Shown here piece by piece: positions 24,942 through 32,367 of a stretch of 32,367 bases of DNA. The translations under genes were made by a program, and so were the position numbers. The notes under the pieces were generated by a model. The model was not told the origin of the DNA, did not search any database, and saw only the letters and a program-made list of their open reading frames with translations. Location: the NCBI GenBank assembly GCA_001319865.1, contig BBSL01000347.1, forward strand, positions 1 to 32,367, given 5' to 3'. The stretch is from Burkholderia sp. E7m39 (GTDB taxonomy: Bacteria; Pseudomonadota; Gammaproteobacteria; Burkholderiales; Burkholderiaceae). Positions within the stretch are counted from its first letter, which is position 1. Each line of letters starts with the position of its first letter.

Positions 24942-25547
24942 ATGGATCAGCAACCCGACACACCGGGGCTCGCGCCCGCCCCGACCTCGCGCGAAATCTT
25001 CATGGGCTTTCTTGGCCTCGGCCTGACGTCGTTTGGCGGCGCGCTGCCGCTCGCGCGGCGGACCATCGTCGAACGGCACCGCTGGCTGACGGGCGCCGAA
25101 TTCACCGACCTGCTCGGCTTGTGCCAGTTTTTGCCGGGCGGCAACGTGATCAACCTGTCGGTGGCGCTCGGCATGCGCTTTCGCGGTTTGCGCGGCGCGC
25201 TGGCGGGCATTCTCGGCCTGATTGCCGGGCCGTCGCTGGTCGTCATCGCGCTCGGCGTGCTGTACGAGCACACCCAGGACGACCCGCGCATCAAACATCT
25301 GTTCGCCGGGCTCGCGGCGGCGGCGGCGGGGCTGCTGATCGCGATGGCCGTCAAGATCCTGCTGCCGTTGCGGCATGATCCGCGCGCCGCGGCAATCGCC
25401 GCGCTCGGCTTCGTGTCGATCGCGCTGCTGCGCTTTCCGCTTCTGCCGACGATGCTCGTTTTGACGCCGCTCAGCATCGCCGTCGCGGCGCAGGTCGCGA
25501 AAGCCGAGGCGGCCCGCCCGGCGCAACAGGACGAGGCATCCAGATGA
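24942..25547 (+). CDS. Chromate transporter family protein, first half (short-chain CHR)
   Basis: The protein has 201 residues and one CHR domain with several hydrophobic segments. The signature near the N-terminus, GLGLTSFGGALPLARRTIVERHRWLTGAEF, leads into LCQFLPGGNVINLSVALG. Long ChrA proteins have two such domains; here they are encoded by two genes that overlap by four bases (ATGA), so both halves are probably made together and form a heterodimer. CHR proteins export chromate in some bacteria, but many in this group have no proven substrate. The ATG at 24942 has a weak ribosome-binding site. The divergent lysR is the likely regulator. Confidence 0.9.
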   Translation: MDQQPDTPGLAPAPTSREIFMGFLGLGLTSFGGALPLARRTIVERHRWLTGAEFTDLLGLCQFLPGGNVINLSVALGMRFRGLRGALAGILGLIAGPSLVVIALGVLYEHTQDDPRIKHLFAGLAAAAAGLLIAMAVKILLPLRHDPRAAAIAALGFVSIALLRFPLLPTMLVLTPLSIAVAAQVAKAEAARPAQQDEASR

Positions 25548-26077
25548 TCGAAACGCTGATCGCGCTGGCCGTCATCTTCAGCCAGCTTTCGCTGCTCGCG
25601 TTCGGCGGCGGCAATACGATCCTGCCGGAGATGCAGCGGCAAGTCGTCGACGTGCATCACTGGATGCCAGCCAGCGAATTCAGCGCGCTGTTCGCGCTCG
25701 CGCAGGCCGCGCCCGGCCCGAACATGATGGTCGTGACGCTGGTCGGTTGGCACGTGGCCGGCTGGGCGGGGGTGCTGGTGACGTCGCTGGCGAAGTTCGG
25801 GCCGTCGTCGGTCGTGACCCTGCTCGCGATGCACGCCTGGAACCGCTTCAAGGACCGCCCGTGGCGGCGCATCGCGCAGAAAGGGCTGGTGCCCGTGACG
25901 GCGGGTCTCGTCGCGGCGAGCGCGCTGCTGATCGCAAGGGCTTCGGACGAGTCGTGGTTTGCGTGGGCCATTACGGGCGCTTGCGCGCTGCTCGCATTCA
26001 GAACGCGCATCCATCCGCTATGGCTGCTGGGAGGCGGCGCGCTGGCAGGGCTCGTCGCGCTCCCGTATTTCAGCTAG
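25544..26077 (+). CDS. Chromate transporter family protein, second half (short-chain CHR)
   Basis: The protein has 177 residues and a single CHR domain. It opens with MIETLIALAVIFSQLSLLAFGGG, then ILPEMQRQVVDVHHWMPASEF and AQAAPGPNMMVV. This half keeps the usual APGPN loop, whereas the first half has LPGGN at that place. It starts inside the stop codon of the preceding gene, so it is translationally coupled. Its stop codon lies only 7 bp from the stop of the convergent amn gene, with no terminator visible between them. Confidence 0.9.
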   Translation: MIETLIALAVIFSQLSLLAFGGGNTILPEMQRQVVDVHHWMPASEFSALFALAQAAPGPNMMVVTLVGWHVAGWAGVLVTSLAKFGPSSVVTLLAMHAWNRFKDRPWRRIAQKGLVPVTAGLVAASALLIARASDESWFAWAITGACALLAFRTRIHPLWLLGGGALAGLVALPYFS

Positions 26078-26084
26078 ACAGCGT

Positions 26085-27611
26085 TCACTGAAACGCCACT
26101 TCCGCAAAGCTGCGCAGCTTGCGGCTATGCAGCTTGTGCAGCCCGTTGGTGCGCAGAATTTCCATCGCCTTCACGCCGATCTGCAGATGCTGGTCGACCT
26201 GCGCGCGATAGAACTGGTCGGCCATGCCGGGCAGTTTCAACTCGCCGTGCAGCGGTTTATCGGATACGCACAGCAACGTGCCGTACGGCACGCGAAACCG
26301 GAAACCGTTCGCGGCAATGGTTGCGCTTTCCATGTCGAGGGCAATGGCCCGGCTTTGCGACAGCCGCAGCACGGGCTCGCGATGATCGCGCAGTTCCCAG
26401 TTGCGATTGTCGACGCTCGCCACCGTGCCCGTGCGCATCACGCGCTTGAGTTCGGCGCCGTCGAGCTGCGTGACTTGAGCCACGGCGCGCTCCAGCGCGA
26501 CCTGCACTTCGGCGAGCGCGGGAATCGGCACCCACAGCGGCAGATCGTCGTCGAGCACGTGATCCTCGCGCACATAGCCGTGCGCGAGCACGTAGTCGCC
26601 CAGACGCTGCGTGTTGCGCAGACCCGCGCAGTGGCCGAGCATGATCCACGCATGCGGGCGCAGCACGGCGATGTGGTCGGTAATCGTCTTCGCGTTCGAT
26701 GGCCCGACGCCGATGTTGATCATCGTGATGCCGCTGCCGTCCGCGCGCTTCAGGTGGTAGGCAGGCATCTGCGGCAGGCGCGGCGGCGCGTGGCCTTCGT
26801 CGTCCTGTTCGCCGAGATTCGCGTTGTACGTGATCACGTCGCCCGGTTCGACGAACGACGTGTACTCGCTGCGATACGCGCGCAGATCGGCGTCGTCGGT
26901 CTTCGCCATCATCGTGCGGCCAAGCTTCACGAATTCGTCGATGTAGAACTGGTAGTTCGTGTACAGCACGTAGTTCTGGCAATGCGTGGGCGAGGTCGCC
27001 GTGTAGTGCTTCAGCCGATGCAGCGAAAAATCGACGCGCGCAGCCGTAAACAGCGCGAGCGGATGCGGCTCGCCCGGCAGCGGTTCGTACGTGCCATTGA
27101 CGATGCGGTCGTCGAGCAGCGCGAGATCGGGCGCGTCGAACACGTCGCGCATCGCGAGCAGGCGCTCGCGGTCCAGATCGCCTTCCAGATGAATGCCTTC
27201 CGCGAACGCGAAGTGAATGGGAATGGGCTGATCGCTCACACCCACTTCCACCGACACATGATGGTTCTTCACCAGCAAACGCAATTGCTCGCGATAGTAA
27301 TTGCCGAACAGATCGGGCCGCGTGACCGTGGTCTCGAACACGCCCGGGCCCGCGACGAAGCCATACGAGCGGCGCGAGTCGACATGCGTGTTGGTTTCCG
27401 TGCGCACGCGCACGAACGGATAGCACGCGCGTACGCGCCGGTCGAACGGCTCGTTGCGGCGGTAGCGCGCGAACGCGTCGCGCAGAAACGACGTGTTTGC
27501 TTCATAGATGGCGGACAGCCGCGTGACGGCGTCGGCGGCGTCGTCGAACGCCTCGGTCGGGAACGCGTTGGCGGGCATGTGCACCGCGCGTTGATTGGTC
27601 TCGTAGTTCAT
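26085..27611 (-). CDS. amn: AMP nucleosidase
   Basis: The protein has 508 residues. Amn hydrolyses AMP to adenine and ribose 5-phosphate. The N-terminal AMN domain (to about 180) is followed by the nucleoside phosphorylase-type catalytic domain, with MINIGVGPSNAKTITDHIAVL, WIMLGHCAGLR (about 320-330), ALDMESATIAANGF (about 425, base/ribose contacts) and CVSDKPLHGE (the catalytic Asp). The length matches the proteobacterial enzyme. The ATG at 27611 has GAGG upstream; the frame opens further upstream across the divergent gene but without similarity. It converges on the chromate transporter pair and diverges from the DUF2782-like gene. Confidence 0.97.
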   Translation of the reverse strand: MNYETNQRAVHMPANAFPTEAFDDAADAVTRLSAIYEANTSFLRDAFARYRRNEPFDRRVRACYPFVRVRTETNTHVDSRRSYGFVAGPGVFETTVTRPDLFGNYYREQLRLLVKNHHVSVEVGVSDQPIPIHFAFAEGIHLEGDLDRERLLAMRDVFDAPDLALLDDRIVNGTYEPLPGEPHPLALFTAARVDFSLHRLKHYTATSPTHCQNYVLYTNYQFYIDEFVKLGRTMMAKTDDADLRAYRSEYTSFVEPGDVITYNANLGEQDDEGHAPPRLPQMPAYHLKRADGSGITMINIGVGPSNAKTITDHIAVLRPHAWIMLGHCAGLRNTQRLGDYVLAHGYVREDHVLDDDLPLWVPIPALAEVQVALERAVAQVTQLDGAELKRVMRTGTVASVDNRNWELRDHREPVLRLSQSRAIALDMESATIAANGFRFRVPYGTLLCVSDKPLHGELKLPGMADQFYRAQVDQHLQIGVKAMEILRTNGLHKLHSRKLRSFAEVAFQ

Positions 27612-27796
27612 CTTCGTTCGCCTCGATTGATGCAACGACATTACCACGGAACCCGCGCATTCTGATGACCCGGCGCCTTCGCGGCGCCTGCCTGCGCGGC
27701 GTCGCGCGCGTTCTGACGCGCTTGCTGCGTGCCGCGCGGGAAGCGCGCAAAATAAGGCTATCGCCCGTCGCCGATGTCCGTGAGCAGCAGTGGATT

Positions 27797-27805
27797 TGCT
27801 AGAAT
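27797..27805 (+). promoter_or_regulatory. Extended -10 promoter candidate before the DUF2782-like gene
   Basis: TGCTAGAAT is an extended -10 element with no evident -35. It lies 25 bases upstream of the start codon at 27831 and would give a leader of about 20 nt. Confidence 0.55.
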
Positions 27806-27830
27806 TGGGCCACCTTTCCGGAGAAACATC

Positions 27831-28238
27831 ATGAAGCCGCTCTTCCCCGTCGCCGTTGCGCTGATGCTTGCTGTCAGCGGCGCCGCGATGGCTGCCCAGC
27901 CCGCCCCGTCGTCGAAGCAGTCGCAGGCCGACGCAGACGCTCAAGCCGCAGCCAACGAACGGGCGGGTCTGCCGGATCTGAGAGCGATCAACCGCCCCGC
28001 GGCTGAAGTCAGTTCGAAAGTCGACATCAACCAGCCGCGCCAGCCGAGCTTCTACGAGCGCAGCGGCAACGGCACCGAAATCACCGAATACCGCGACAAG
28101 GGCAAGCCCGTCGAAATCGACGTCCGCTCGAACTTCGGCACGCGCTATCAGATGAGCGCGCCCACCGATACCTCGCCGAAGGTGTATGAATCCGGCAAGC
28201 CGCCTGCGCGCCTGCCGTCCGTGAACCTGCATTACTGA
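27831..28238 (+). CDS. Secreted DUF2782-like protein
   Basis: The protein has 135 residues. A signal peptide is clear: MKPLFPVAVALMLAVSG followed by AAMA and a mature start near AQPAPSS. A Gln/Ala-rich linker leads into a C-terminal domain with TEITEYRDKGKPVEIDV and FGTRYQMSAP, the pattern I associate with the DUF2782 family found next to thrB or polA in betaproteobacteria. The function is unknown. I chose the ATG at 27831 because a good site (GGAGAAAC) precedes it and the longer frame would put the promoter inside the gene. It lies upstream of thrB on the same strand with a 153-bp gap. Confidence 0.85.
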   Translation: MKPLFPVAVALMLAVSGAAMAAQPAPSSKQSQADADAQAAANERAGLPDLRAINRPAAEVSSKVDINQPRQPSFYERSGNGTEITEYRDKGKPVEIDVRSNFGTRYQMSAPTDTSPKVYESGKPPARLPSVNLHY

Positions 28239-28391
28239 TCGACGCGCGCGGGCGCCCGCCTGGCAAGGCGCGCCCGCCTTGCTCCAGGCCGATCCGCCCG
28301 CCATGCGGCGGCGCGACGCCGCTTTCAACCCGCTTGCCCGACCTCGCACTGGCGCTACGCCAGCCGACCAACCTGATTCGACGCCCCACGC

Positions 28392-29363
28392 ATGGCCGTT
28401 TTCACCGCTGTCACCGAAGCCCAGCTAGCAGACTGGATGCGCCACTACGATCTCGGCGAAGTCGTCGCCTTCCGCGGCATTACGTCCGGCATCGAGAACA
28501 GCAACTTCTTTCTGACGACCACACGCGGCGAATACGTCCTGACGATTTTCGAAAAGCTGACGGCGCAGCAACTGCCCTTCTATCTCGACCTGATGCGGCA
28601 TCTGGCGTCGCATCGCGTGCCCGTGCCCGATCCGATGCCGCGCGACGACGGCGCCCTGTTCGGCATGCTCAACGGCAAGCCCGCGACGGTCGTCACGAAG
28701 CTCGACGGCGCGCCCGAGCTCGCGCCGCACGCGGACCATTGCGTCGAAGTGGGCCAGATGCTCGCGCGTCTGCATCTGGCGGGCCGCGACTTCGCGCATC
28801 ATCAGCCGAATCTGCGCAGCCTGCCATGGTGGCGCGAGACGGTGCCGAGCGTCCTGCCGTTTCTGACGGGCGCCCAGAGCGCGCTGCTCACGAGCGAACT
28901 CGCGCATCAGGAAGCGTTCTTCGCGTCGGCGGATTATGCGTCGCTGCCCGGCGGCCCGTGCCATTGCGATCTGTTCCGCGACAACGTGCTGTTCGCGCAT
29001 CCCGCGCCGGGCACGCATCACGAGGTGGCGCTCGGCGGTTTCTTCGATTTTTATTTCGCAGGCTGCGACAAGTGGCTGTTCGACGTCGCCGTGACGGTCA
29101 ACGACTGGTGCGTCGATCTGCCCACGGGCAAGCTCGACGAGGCGCGCGTCGATGCGCTTTTGCGCGCCTATCAAACCGTTCGACCGTTCACGCCCGCCGA
29201 AAACCGGCACTGGAACGACATGTTGCGCGCGGGCGCGTATCGTTTCTGGGTCTCGCGCCTGTATGATTTCCACATGCCGCGCGCCGCCGAACTGCTCAAG
29301 CCGCATGATCCCGGCCATTTCGAGCGCATTCTCCGCGAGCGCCTTGCAGGCGCCGCACTCTAG
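28392..29363 (+). CDS. thrB: Homoserine kinase (ThrB, aminoglycoside-phosphotransferase-like type)
   Basis: The protein has 323 residues. It phosphorylates homoserine on the way to threonine. This is the ThrB form related to choline/aminoglycoside kinases, not the GHMP form of E. coli. The catalytic loop is HCDLFRDNVLF (His191, Asp193, Asn198; most relatives have HADLF). The metal-binding Asp219 is in FFDFYFAGCDKWLFD, followed by VTVNDWC. The N-terminal lobe has TSGIENSNFFLTT. The ATG at 28392 has no clear ribosome-binding site. A membrane protein gene follows 18 bp downstream and is probably co-transcribed. Confidence 0.95.
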   Translation: MAVFTAVTEAQLADWMRHYDLGEVVAFRGITSGIENSNFFLTTTRGEYVLTIFEKLTAQQLPFYLDLMRHLASHRVPVPDPMPRDDGALFGMLNGKPATVVTKLDGAPELAPHADHCVEVGQMLARLHLAGRDFAHHQPNLRSLPWWRETVPSVLPFLTGAQSALLTSELAHQEAFFASADYASLPGGPCHCDLFRDNVLFAHPAPGTHHEVALGGFFDFYFAGCDKWLFDVAVTVNDWCVDLPTGKLDEARVDALLRAYQTVRPFTPAENRHWNDMLRAGAYRFWVSRLYDFHMPRAAELLKPHDPGHFERILRERLAGAAL

Positions 29364-29381
29364 GGTCTGTTGACACACCTC

Positions 29382-30185
29382 ATGCAACTTATCGAAGTTC
29401 CGGCGAAAACCGGCTACGTGTGGTTCCGGCAAGGCATCTGGCTGTTCCGCCGGAACCCGCTTGCGTTTCTGACGCTGTTCTTCGCGTATCTGCTCGCGAT
29501 GACGGCGATCTCGCTGATTCCCATCATTGGCAGCGTGTTGCCGTTGATGCTGATTCCGGGCGTCGCCGTGGGCTTCATGGCGGCCTGCCGCGATACGATC
29601 GCGGGCAAGCCGGTGCTGCCCACCATTCTCGTCGACGGTTTTCGCTCTTATGGCAGTCAGGTCGCGAAGCGCCTGCTGCTGCTCGGCGTGTTCTACATCA
29701 TCGCAATGGCGCTCGTGCTGACGGGCTCCGCGCTCGCGGACGGCGGCGTGCTGCTGCATCTGATGATCAGCGGCGAATCGATGCAGCCGGAAACGATCGC
29801 CAACAGCGACATCGCGCTCGCCGTGCTGACGGCGCTCGCGTTCTATGTGCCCGTCGCGATGCTGTTCTGGTTCGCGCCCGTTCTCGCTGCATGGCACGAC
29901 GTCCCGACCATCAAGGCGATGTTCTTCAGCATCGTCAGTTGCTGGCGAAATCGCGGGGCGTTCATCGTGTATGGCGCGCTGTGGTTCGCCGTTGCCACGG
30001 TGGTGTCCTTCGGACTGTCGCAGCTGCTGCAGGCCCTCGGCGCGACCGACCTCGCGGTCGTCATCCTGATGCCCGCGTCGATCATCGTCACGACGATGCT
30101 CTACTGCTCGTTCTACGCGACCTATCGCGGCTGCTTCGGCGTGCAGTCGCCGAGCCAGCCGCTGCCGCCCGAGCCTTCACCCTGA
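29382..30185 (+). CDS. BPSS1780-type multi-pass membrane protein
   Basis: The protein has 267 residues and about six hydrophobic segments, for example LAFLTLFFAYLLAMTAISL, LLLLGVFYIIAMALVLTG, ALAFYVPVAMLFWFAPVLA and ALWFAVATVVSFGL. The opening MQLIEVPAKTGYVWFRQGIWLFRRNP is characteristic of this Burkholderia-rich family of unknown function. I chose the ATG at 29382; a TTG four codons earlier is also in frame. It lies 18 bp after thrB on the same strand and is likely in the same transcript. No catalytic motif is visible; the protein has no proven role. Confidence 0.88.
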   Translation: MQLIEVPAKTGYVWFRQGIWLFRRNPLAFLTLFFAYLLAMTAISLIPIIGSVLPLMLIPGVAVGFMAACRDTIAGKPVLPTILVDGFRSYGSQVAKRLLLLGVFYIIAMALVLTGSALADGGVLLHLMISGESMQPETIANSDIALAVLTALAFYVPVAMLFWFAPVLAAWHDVPTIKAMFFSIVSCWRNRGAFIVYGALWFAVATVVSFGLSQLLQALGATDLAVVILMPASIIVTTMLYCSFYATYRGCFGVQSPSQPLPPEPSP

Positions 30186-30312
30186 GATACGCCGCACCCG
30201 CACGCGGCATGCGCTTCGCGCGCGATTGAGCATCCCGATTGCATCGGGCCGGTTTTGCGGCACAATGGTTTGCACGCAATCCATTCGCACGCTTCGCTTC
30301 AAGGGGACGCAC

Positions 30313-30768
30313 ATGACCCAGCGCACCGCATTTCCTGTCACGCTCGACGAGCAGCTCTGCTTCGCGCTGTATTCGACGTCCCTCGCGATGACCAAGGCCT
30401 ACAAGCCGATTCTCGATCAGCTCGGCCTCACGTATCCGCAGTATCTGACGATGCTGATTCTGTGGGAAAGCGACGACGTCACCGTCAAGGACATCGCGGC
30501 GCGGCTGAATCTCGATTCGGCCACGGTCACACCGCTGCTCAAGCGGCTCGAGACTCAGGGCTACGTCGAACGCGTGCGCGGCACCGACGACGAACGGCTC
30601 GTATTCATCCGGCTGACGAAATCGGGCGTCGCGCTCAAGCGTGCCGCGCGCGACGTGCCCGAAGCCATCTTCTGCGCGACCCAACAGACACCCGAGTTCC
30701 TGATGCGGCTGCGTGACGATCTCCAGCAGTTGCGCGGCACGCTGAACGATCACCTCGAACGCTACTGA
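30313..30768 (+). CDS. ohrR: MarR-family organic peroxide sensor OhrR (2-Cys type)
   Basis: The protein has 151 residues. OhrR represses ohr until an organic hydroperoxide oxidises its reactive cysteine. That residue is Cys16 in QLCFALYS, the family hallmark. A second cysteine, Cys121 in AIFCATQQ, matches the 2-Cys OhrR of Xanthomonas, where it forms a disulfide with the sensor Cys. The winged helix is in TVKDIAARLNLDSATVTPLLKRLE and RVRGTDDERL. The ATG at 30313 has AAGGGG upstream; the longer frame is unlikely. ohr follows on the same strand, 156 bp away, with a palindromic operator candidate between them. Confidence 0.95.
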   Translation: MTQRTAFPVTLDEQLCFALYSTSLAMTKAYKPILDQLGLTYPQYLTMLILWESDDVTVKDIAARLNLDSATVTPLLKRLETQGYVERVRGTDDERLVFIRLTKSGVALKRAARDVPEAIFCATQQTPEFLMRLRDDLQQLRGTLNDHLERY

Positions 30769-30811
30769 CAGCGCGCGCCGTTGCGCCTATCGCATCGATA
30801 GGCAATTTAGT

Positions 30812-30840
30812 TTGCACACTAATGATTAGTTCGATATCTT
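30812..30840 (+). promoter_or_regulatory. Candidate ohr promoter with overlapping OhrR operator
   Basis: A perfect inverted repeat, ACTAAT-G-ATTAGT (30818-30830), lies between a possible -35 TTGCAC (30812-30817) and -10 TATCTT (30835-30840), 17 bp apart. A second, overlapping repeat TTAGT...ACTAA shares its left half. Binding of OhrR here would block RNA polymerase. The local AT-richness contrasts with the surrounding DNA. Confidence 0.6.
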
Positions 30841-30924
30841 TCTGTTCATGCCAGTTCGATAGCGAAGGCGCGAAACACTGGCAAGCATTGACCCAATCAC
30901 TGAAACCGATCAAGGAGTGTCAAC

Positions 30925-31344
30925 ATGAACGTACTGTACAAGGCAACGGCAACGAGCAATGGTGGTCGCGATGGTCGTGCGGTTTCGTCGGATAACGCGC
31001 TCGACGTGAAGCTCGCCGCGCCGCGCGAACTCGGCGGCAACGGCGCGCAAGGCACGAACCCGGAACAGCTGTTCGCGGCCGGTTACTCGGCGTGTTTCCT
31101 GAGCGCGATGAAGTTCGTCGCGGGCCAGCGCAAGCAGGCCGTCCCCGCCGAAACGACCGTAACCGCAGACGTCGGTGTCGGCCCCAACGACAAGGGCGGC
31201 TTCGCCCTGGACATCGAACTGCGCGTTTCGCTGCCGGGCCTCGACGCGGCGGCGGCGCAGGATCTGGTGAACGCAGCGCATCAGGTCTGCCCGTACTCGA
31301 ACGCGACGCGCGGCAACGTCGACGTGCGCGTGAAGGTCGTCTAA
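30925..31344 (+). CDS. ohr: Organic hydroperoxide resistance protein Ohr
   Basis: The protein has 139 residues. Ohr is a thiol peroxidase that reduces lipid and other organic hydroperoxides, using lipoylated proteins as reductant. The peroxidatic Cys is in YSACFLSAM and the resolving Cys in HQVCPYSNATRGN. The N-terminal part reads MNVLYKATATSNGGRDGRA, as usual. The length is normal. A strong AAGGAG site precedes the ATG at 30925. It pairs with the upstream ohrR, and a strong terminator follows. Confidence 0.98.
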   Translation: MNVLYKATATSNGGRDGRAVSSDNALDVKLAAPRELGGNGAQGTNPEQLFAAGYSACFLSAMKFVAGQRKQAVPAETTVTADVGVGPNDKGGFALDIELRVSLPGLDAAAAQDLVNAAHQVCPYSNATRGNVDVRVKVV

Positions 31345-31377
31345 GACGGCTGGTTCAGCACGGCCTTTTTTCGTCGC

Positions 31378-31413
31378 GCAGCGCCCGCCTCTCGCAAGAG
31401 ACGCGGGCGCTGC
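31378..31413 (+). terminator. Terminator after ohr
   Basis: GCAGCGCCCGCCTCTC and GAGACGCGGGCGCTGC pair at 15 of 16 positions around a GCAA tetraloop, followed by TTCATTTTTG. A separate short T-run lies at 31366-31371, closer to the ohr stop. Confidence 0.85.
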
Positions 31414-31447
31414 TTCATTTTTGCGTCGATTCCCGACGCGTCCGGCA

Positions 31448-31498
31448 TTGGGTTTGCGCGACGAGAACACTATCATCGGACGTCCGCATCGACGGACG
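31448..31498 (+). promoter_or_regulatory. Candidate phrB promoter and start-site palindrome
   Basis: TTGGGT (31448-31453), a 17-bp spacer and TATCAT (31471-31476) make a plausible sigma-70 promoter. An inverted repeat, CGTCCG-CATCGA-CGGACG (31481-31498), covers the expected transcription start and could be an operator or a leader hairpin. The start codon of the photolyase is at 31519. Confidence 0.45.
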
Positions 31499-31518
31499 CG
31501 CCACCATCCCGACGACAC

Positions 31519-32367
31519 ATGACCCGCGCCCGCCAACTCGACGCACATTTTCAGAACGGACTTGTCTGGTTTCGCCGTGACCTGCGCACGGGCGACAACG
31601 CCGCCCTCTACTACGCGCTCAAGCATTGCGAGCGCGTCTGGTGCGTGTTCGTGTTCGACACGACGATTCTTCAACCGCTGATCGACTGGGCTCACAAGCG
31701 TGAGCCGCGCGCTGGATTAGTGAAAGATCAGCGGATCGAATTCATTCTGGCGTCGCTCGACGAACTCGACCGGTCGCTAAAAGACGGCGGAGGCAGACTG
31801 ATCGTACTGCACGGGGATCCCGCCGACGTCATTCCGACGCTCGCCGCGCAGCTCGAAGCGCAGGTCGTGTTCGCCAATCACGATTACGAACCGGCGGCCA
31901 TCGAACGCGACGAGACGGTCGCCGAGCGTCTTGGCGACGCGGGCCAGCAGCTGCTCACGTTCAAGGATCAGGTGATCTTCGAGCGCGACGAAGTGCTGAA
32001 CGGACAAAGCAAGCCATTTGCCGTTTTCACGCCCTACAAGAACGCGTGGCTGAAACAGCTGACGCCTTTCGATCTGAAACCGTATCCCGTCGAGCGCTAT
32101 GCGCACCATCTCGCGAAGCCGCCGCGCGAGCTCGATCGCGCGTGGCCGACGCTCGCGCAATTGGGTTTCGCGCCCGGCAAGCTCGCGCAGACTGAACTTC
32201 AACCTGGCATGAGCGGCGCGCAGGCGCGGCTCGAAGATTTCCTCACGCGCATCGACAGCTACGCCGAGCGGCGCGATTTTCCCGCCGCCGGCGGCACGAG
32301 CCATCTGTCCGTGCATCTGCGCTTTGGCACCGTGTCGATCCGCACGCTCGCGCGGCTCGCGCACGAC
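31519..32367 (+). CDS. phrB: Deoxyribodipyrimidine photolyase (runs off right edge)
   Basis: The first 283 codons are inside the window, without a stop. The photolyase N-terminal domain is clear: GLVWFRRDLRTGDNAALYYA, then RVWCVFVFDTTIL. The Rossmann-like part continues with VVFANHDYEPAAIERDE, and the linker leads to HLSVHLRFGTVSIRTLARL, where the FAD-binding helical domain begins. The enzyme repairs cyclobutane pyrimidine dimers with blue light. The ATG at 31519 has no strong ribosome-binding site. The C-terminal FAD and DNA contacts lie beyond the edge, so a cryptochrome-like role cannot be fully excluded. Confidence 0.94.
   Translation, partial: MTRARQLDAHFQNGLVWFRRDLRTGDNAALYYALKHCERVWCVFVFDTTILQPLIDWAHKREPRAGLVKDQRIEFILASLDELDRSLKDGGGRLIVLHGDPADVIPTLAAQLEAQVVFANHDYEPAAIERDETVAERLGDAGQQLLTFKDQVIFERDEVLNGQSKPFAVFTPYKNAWLKQLTPFDLKPYPVERYAHHLAKPPRELDRAWPTLAQLGFAPGKLAQTELQPGMSGAQARLEDFLTRIDSYAERRDFPAAGGTSHLSVHLRFGTVSIRTLARLAHD

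Overview
The window reads as chromosomal DNA of a high-GC betaproteobacterium, most likely Burkholderia or Paraburkholderia. This rests on the style of RpoD, DnaG, PolA and TsaD, on a BPSS1780-type membrane protein, and on the rpsU-yqeY-dnaG-rpoD order. It is mostly housekeeping DNA. I see no insertion sequence, prophage, CRISPR array or plasmid marker. Both ends cut genes: an acyl-CoA dehydrogenase on the left and a photolyase on the right.

Left part (1-3.1 kb): the start of an acyl-CoA dehydrogenase gene follows an AraC-type regulator on the minus strand. Next comes the most unusual locus, a tRNA gene with anticodon CAU (most likely the AUA-reading tRNA-Ile2) split in its anticodon loop by a 248-nt group I intron. 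The P3, P7, P8 and P9 pairings of the intron can be drawn directly. A small gene of unknown function lies just upstream of the tRNA.

3.1-8.6 kb: the macromolecular synthesis operon (rpsU, yqeY, dnaG, rpoD; all minus strand) links ribosome, primase and sigma-70 production. It carries a U-tailed terminator after rpsU, a palindrome before dnaG, and an extended -10 promoter just before rpoD. 8.6-11 kb: a YhiN/HI0933-type flavoprotein (minus) diverges from tsaD (plus), which makes t6A in tRNA. 11-15.2 kb: folE2 (folate/queuosine precursor) and the xseB-ispA-dxs isoprenoid cluster, all minus.

15.4-20 kb: an orphan Rieske oxygenase alpha subunit and a two-domain sulfurtransferase (plus) face a Tat-exported dienelactone-hydrolase-like protein and a type II NADH dehydrogenase (minus). 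20.2-23.8 kb: polA and a LOG-family gene are back to back, with a single base between their start codons. A 90-bp array of six 15-bp repeats lies after the LOG gene and runs into the stop codon of the facing lysR gene.

24-32.4 kb: lysR diverges from a two-gene split chromate transporter. That pair converges on amn (AMP nucleosidase). Then come a secreted DUF2782-like protein, thrB, a multi-pass membrane protein, an ohrR-ohr organic peroxide defence pair with a visible operator candidate, and the start of phrB. The high GC content produces long antisense open frames (up to more than 900 codons) opposite real genes; I left these out.
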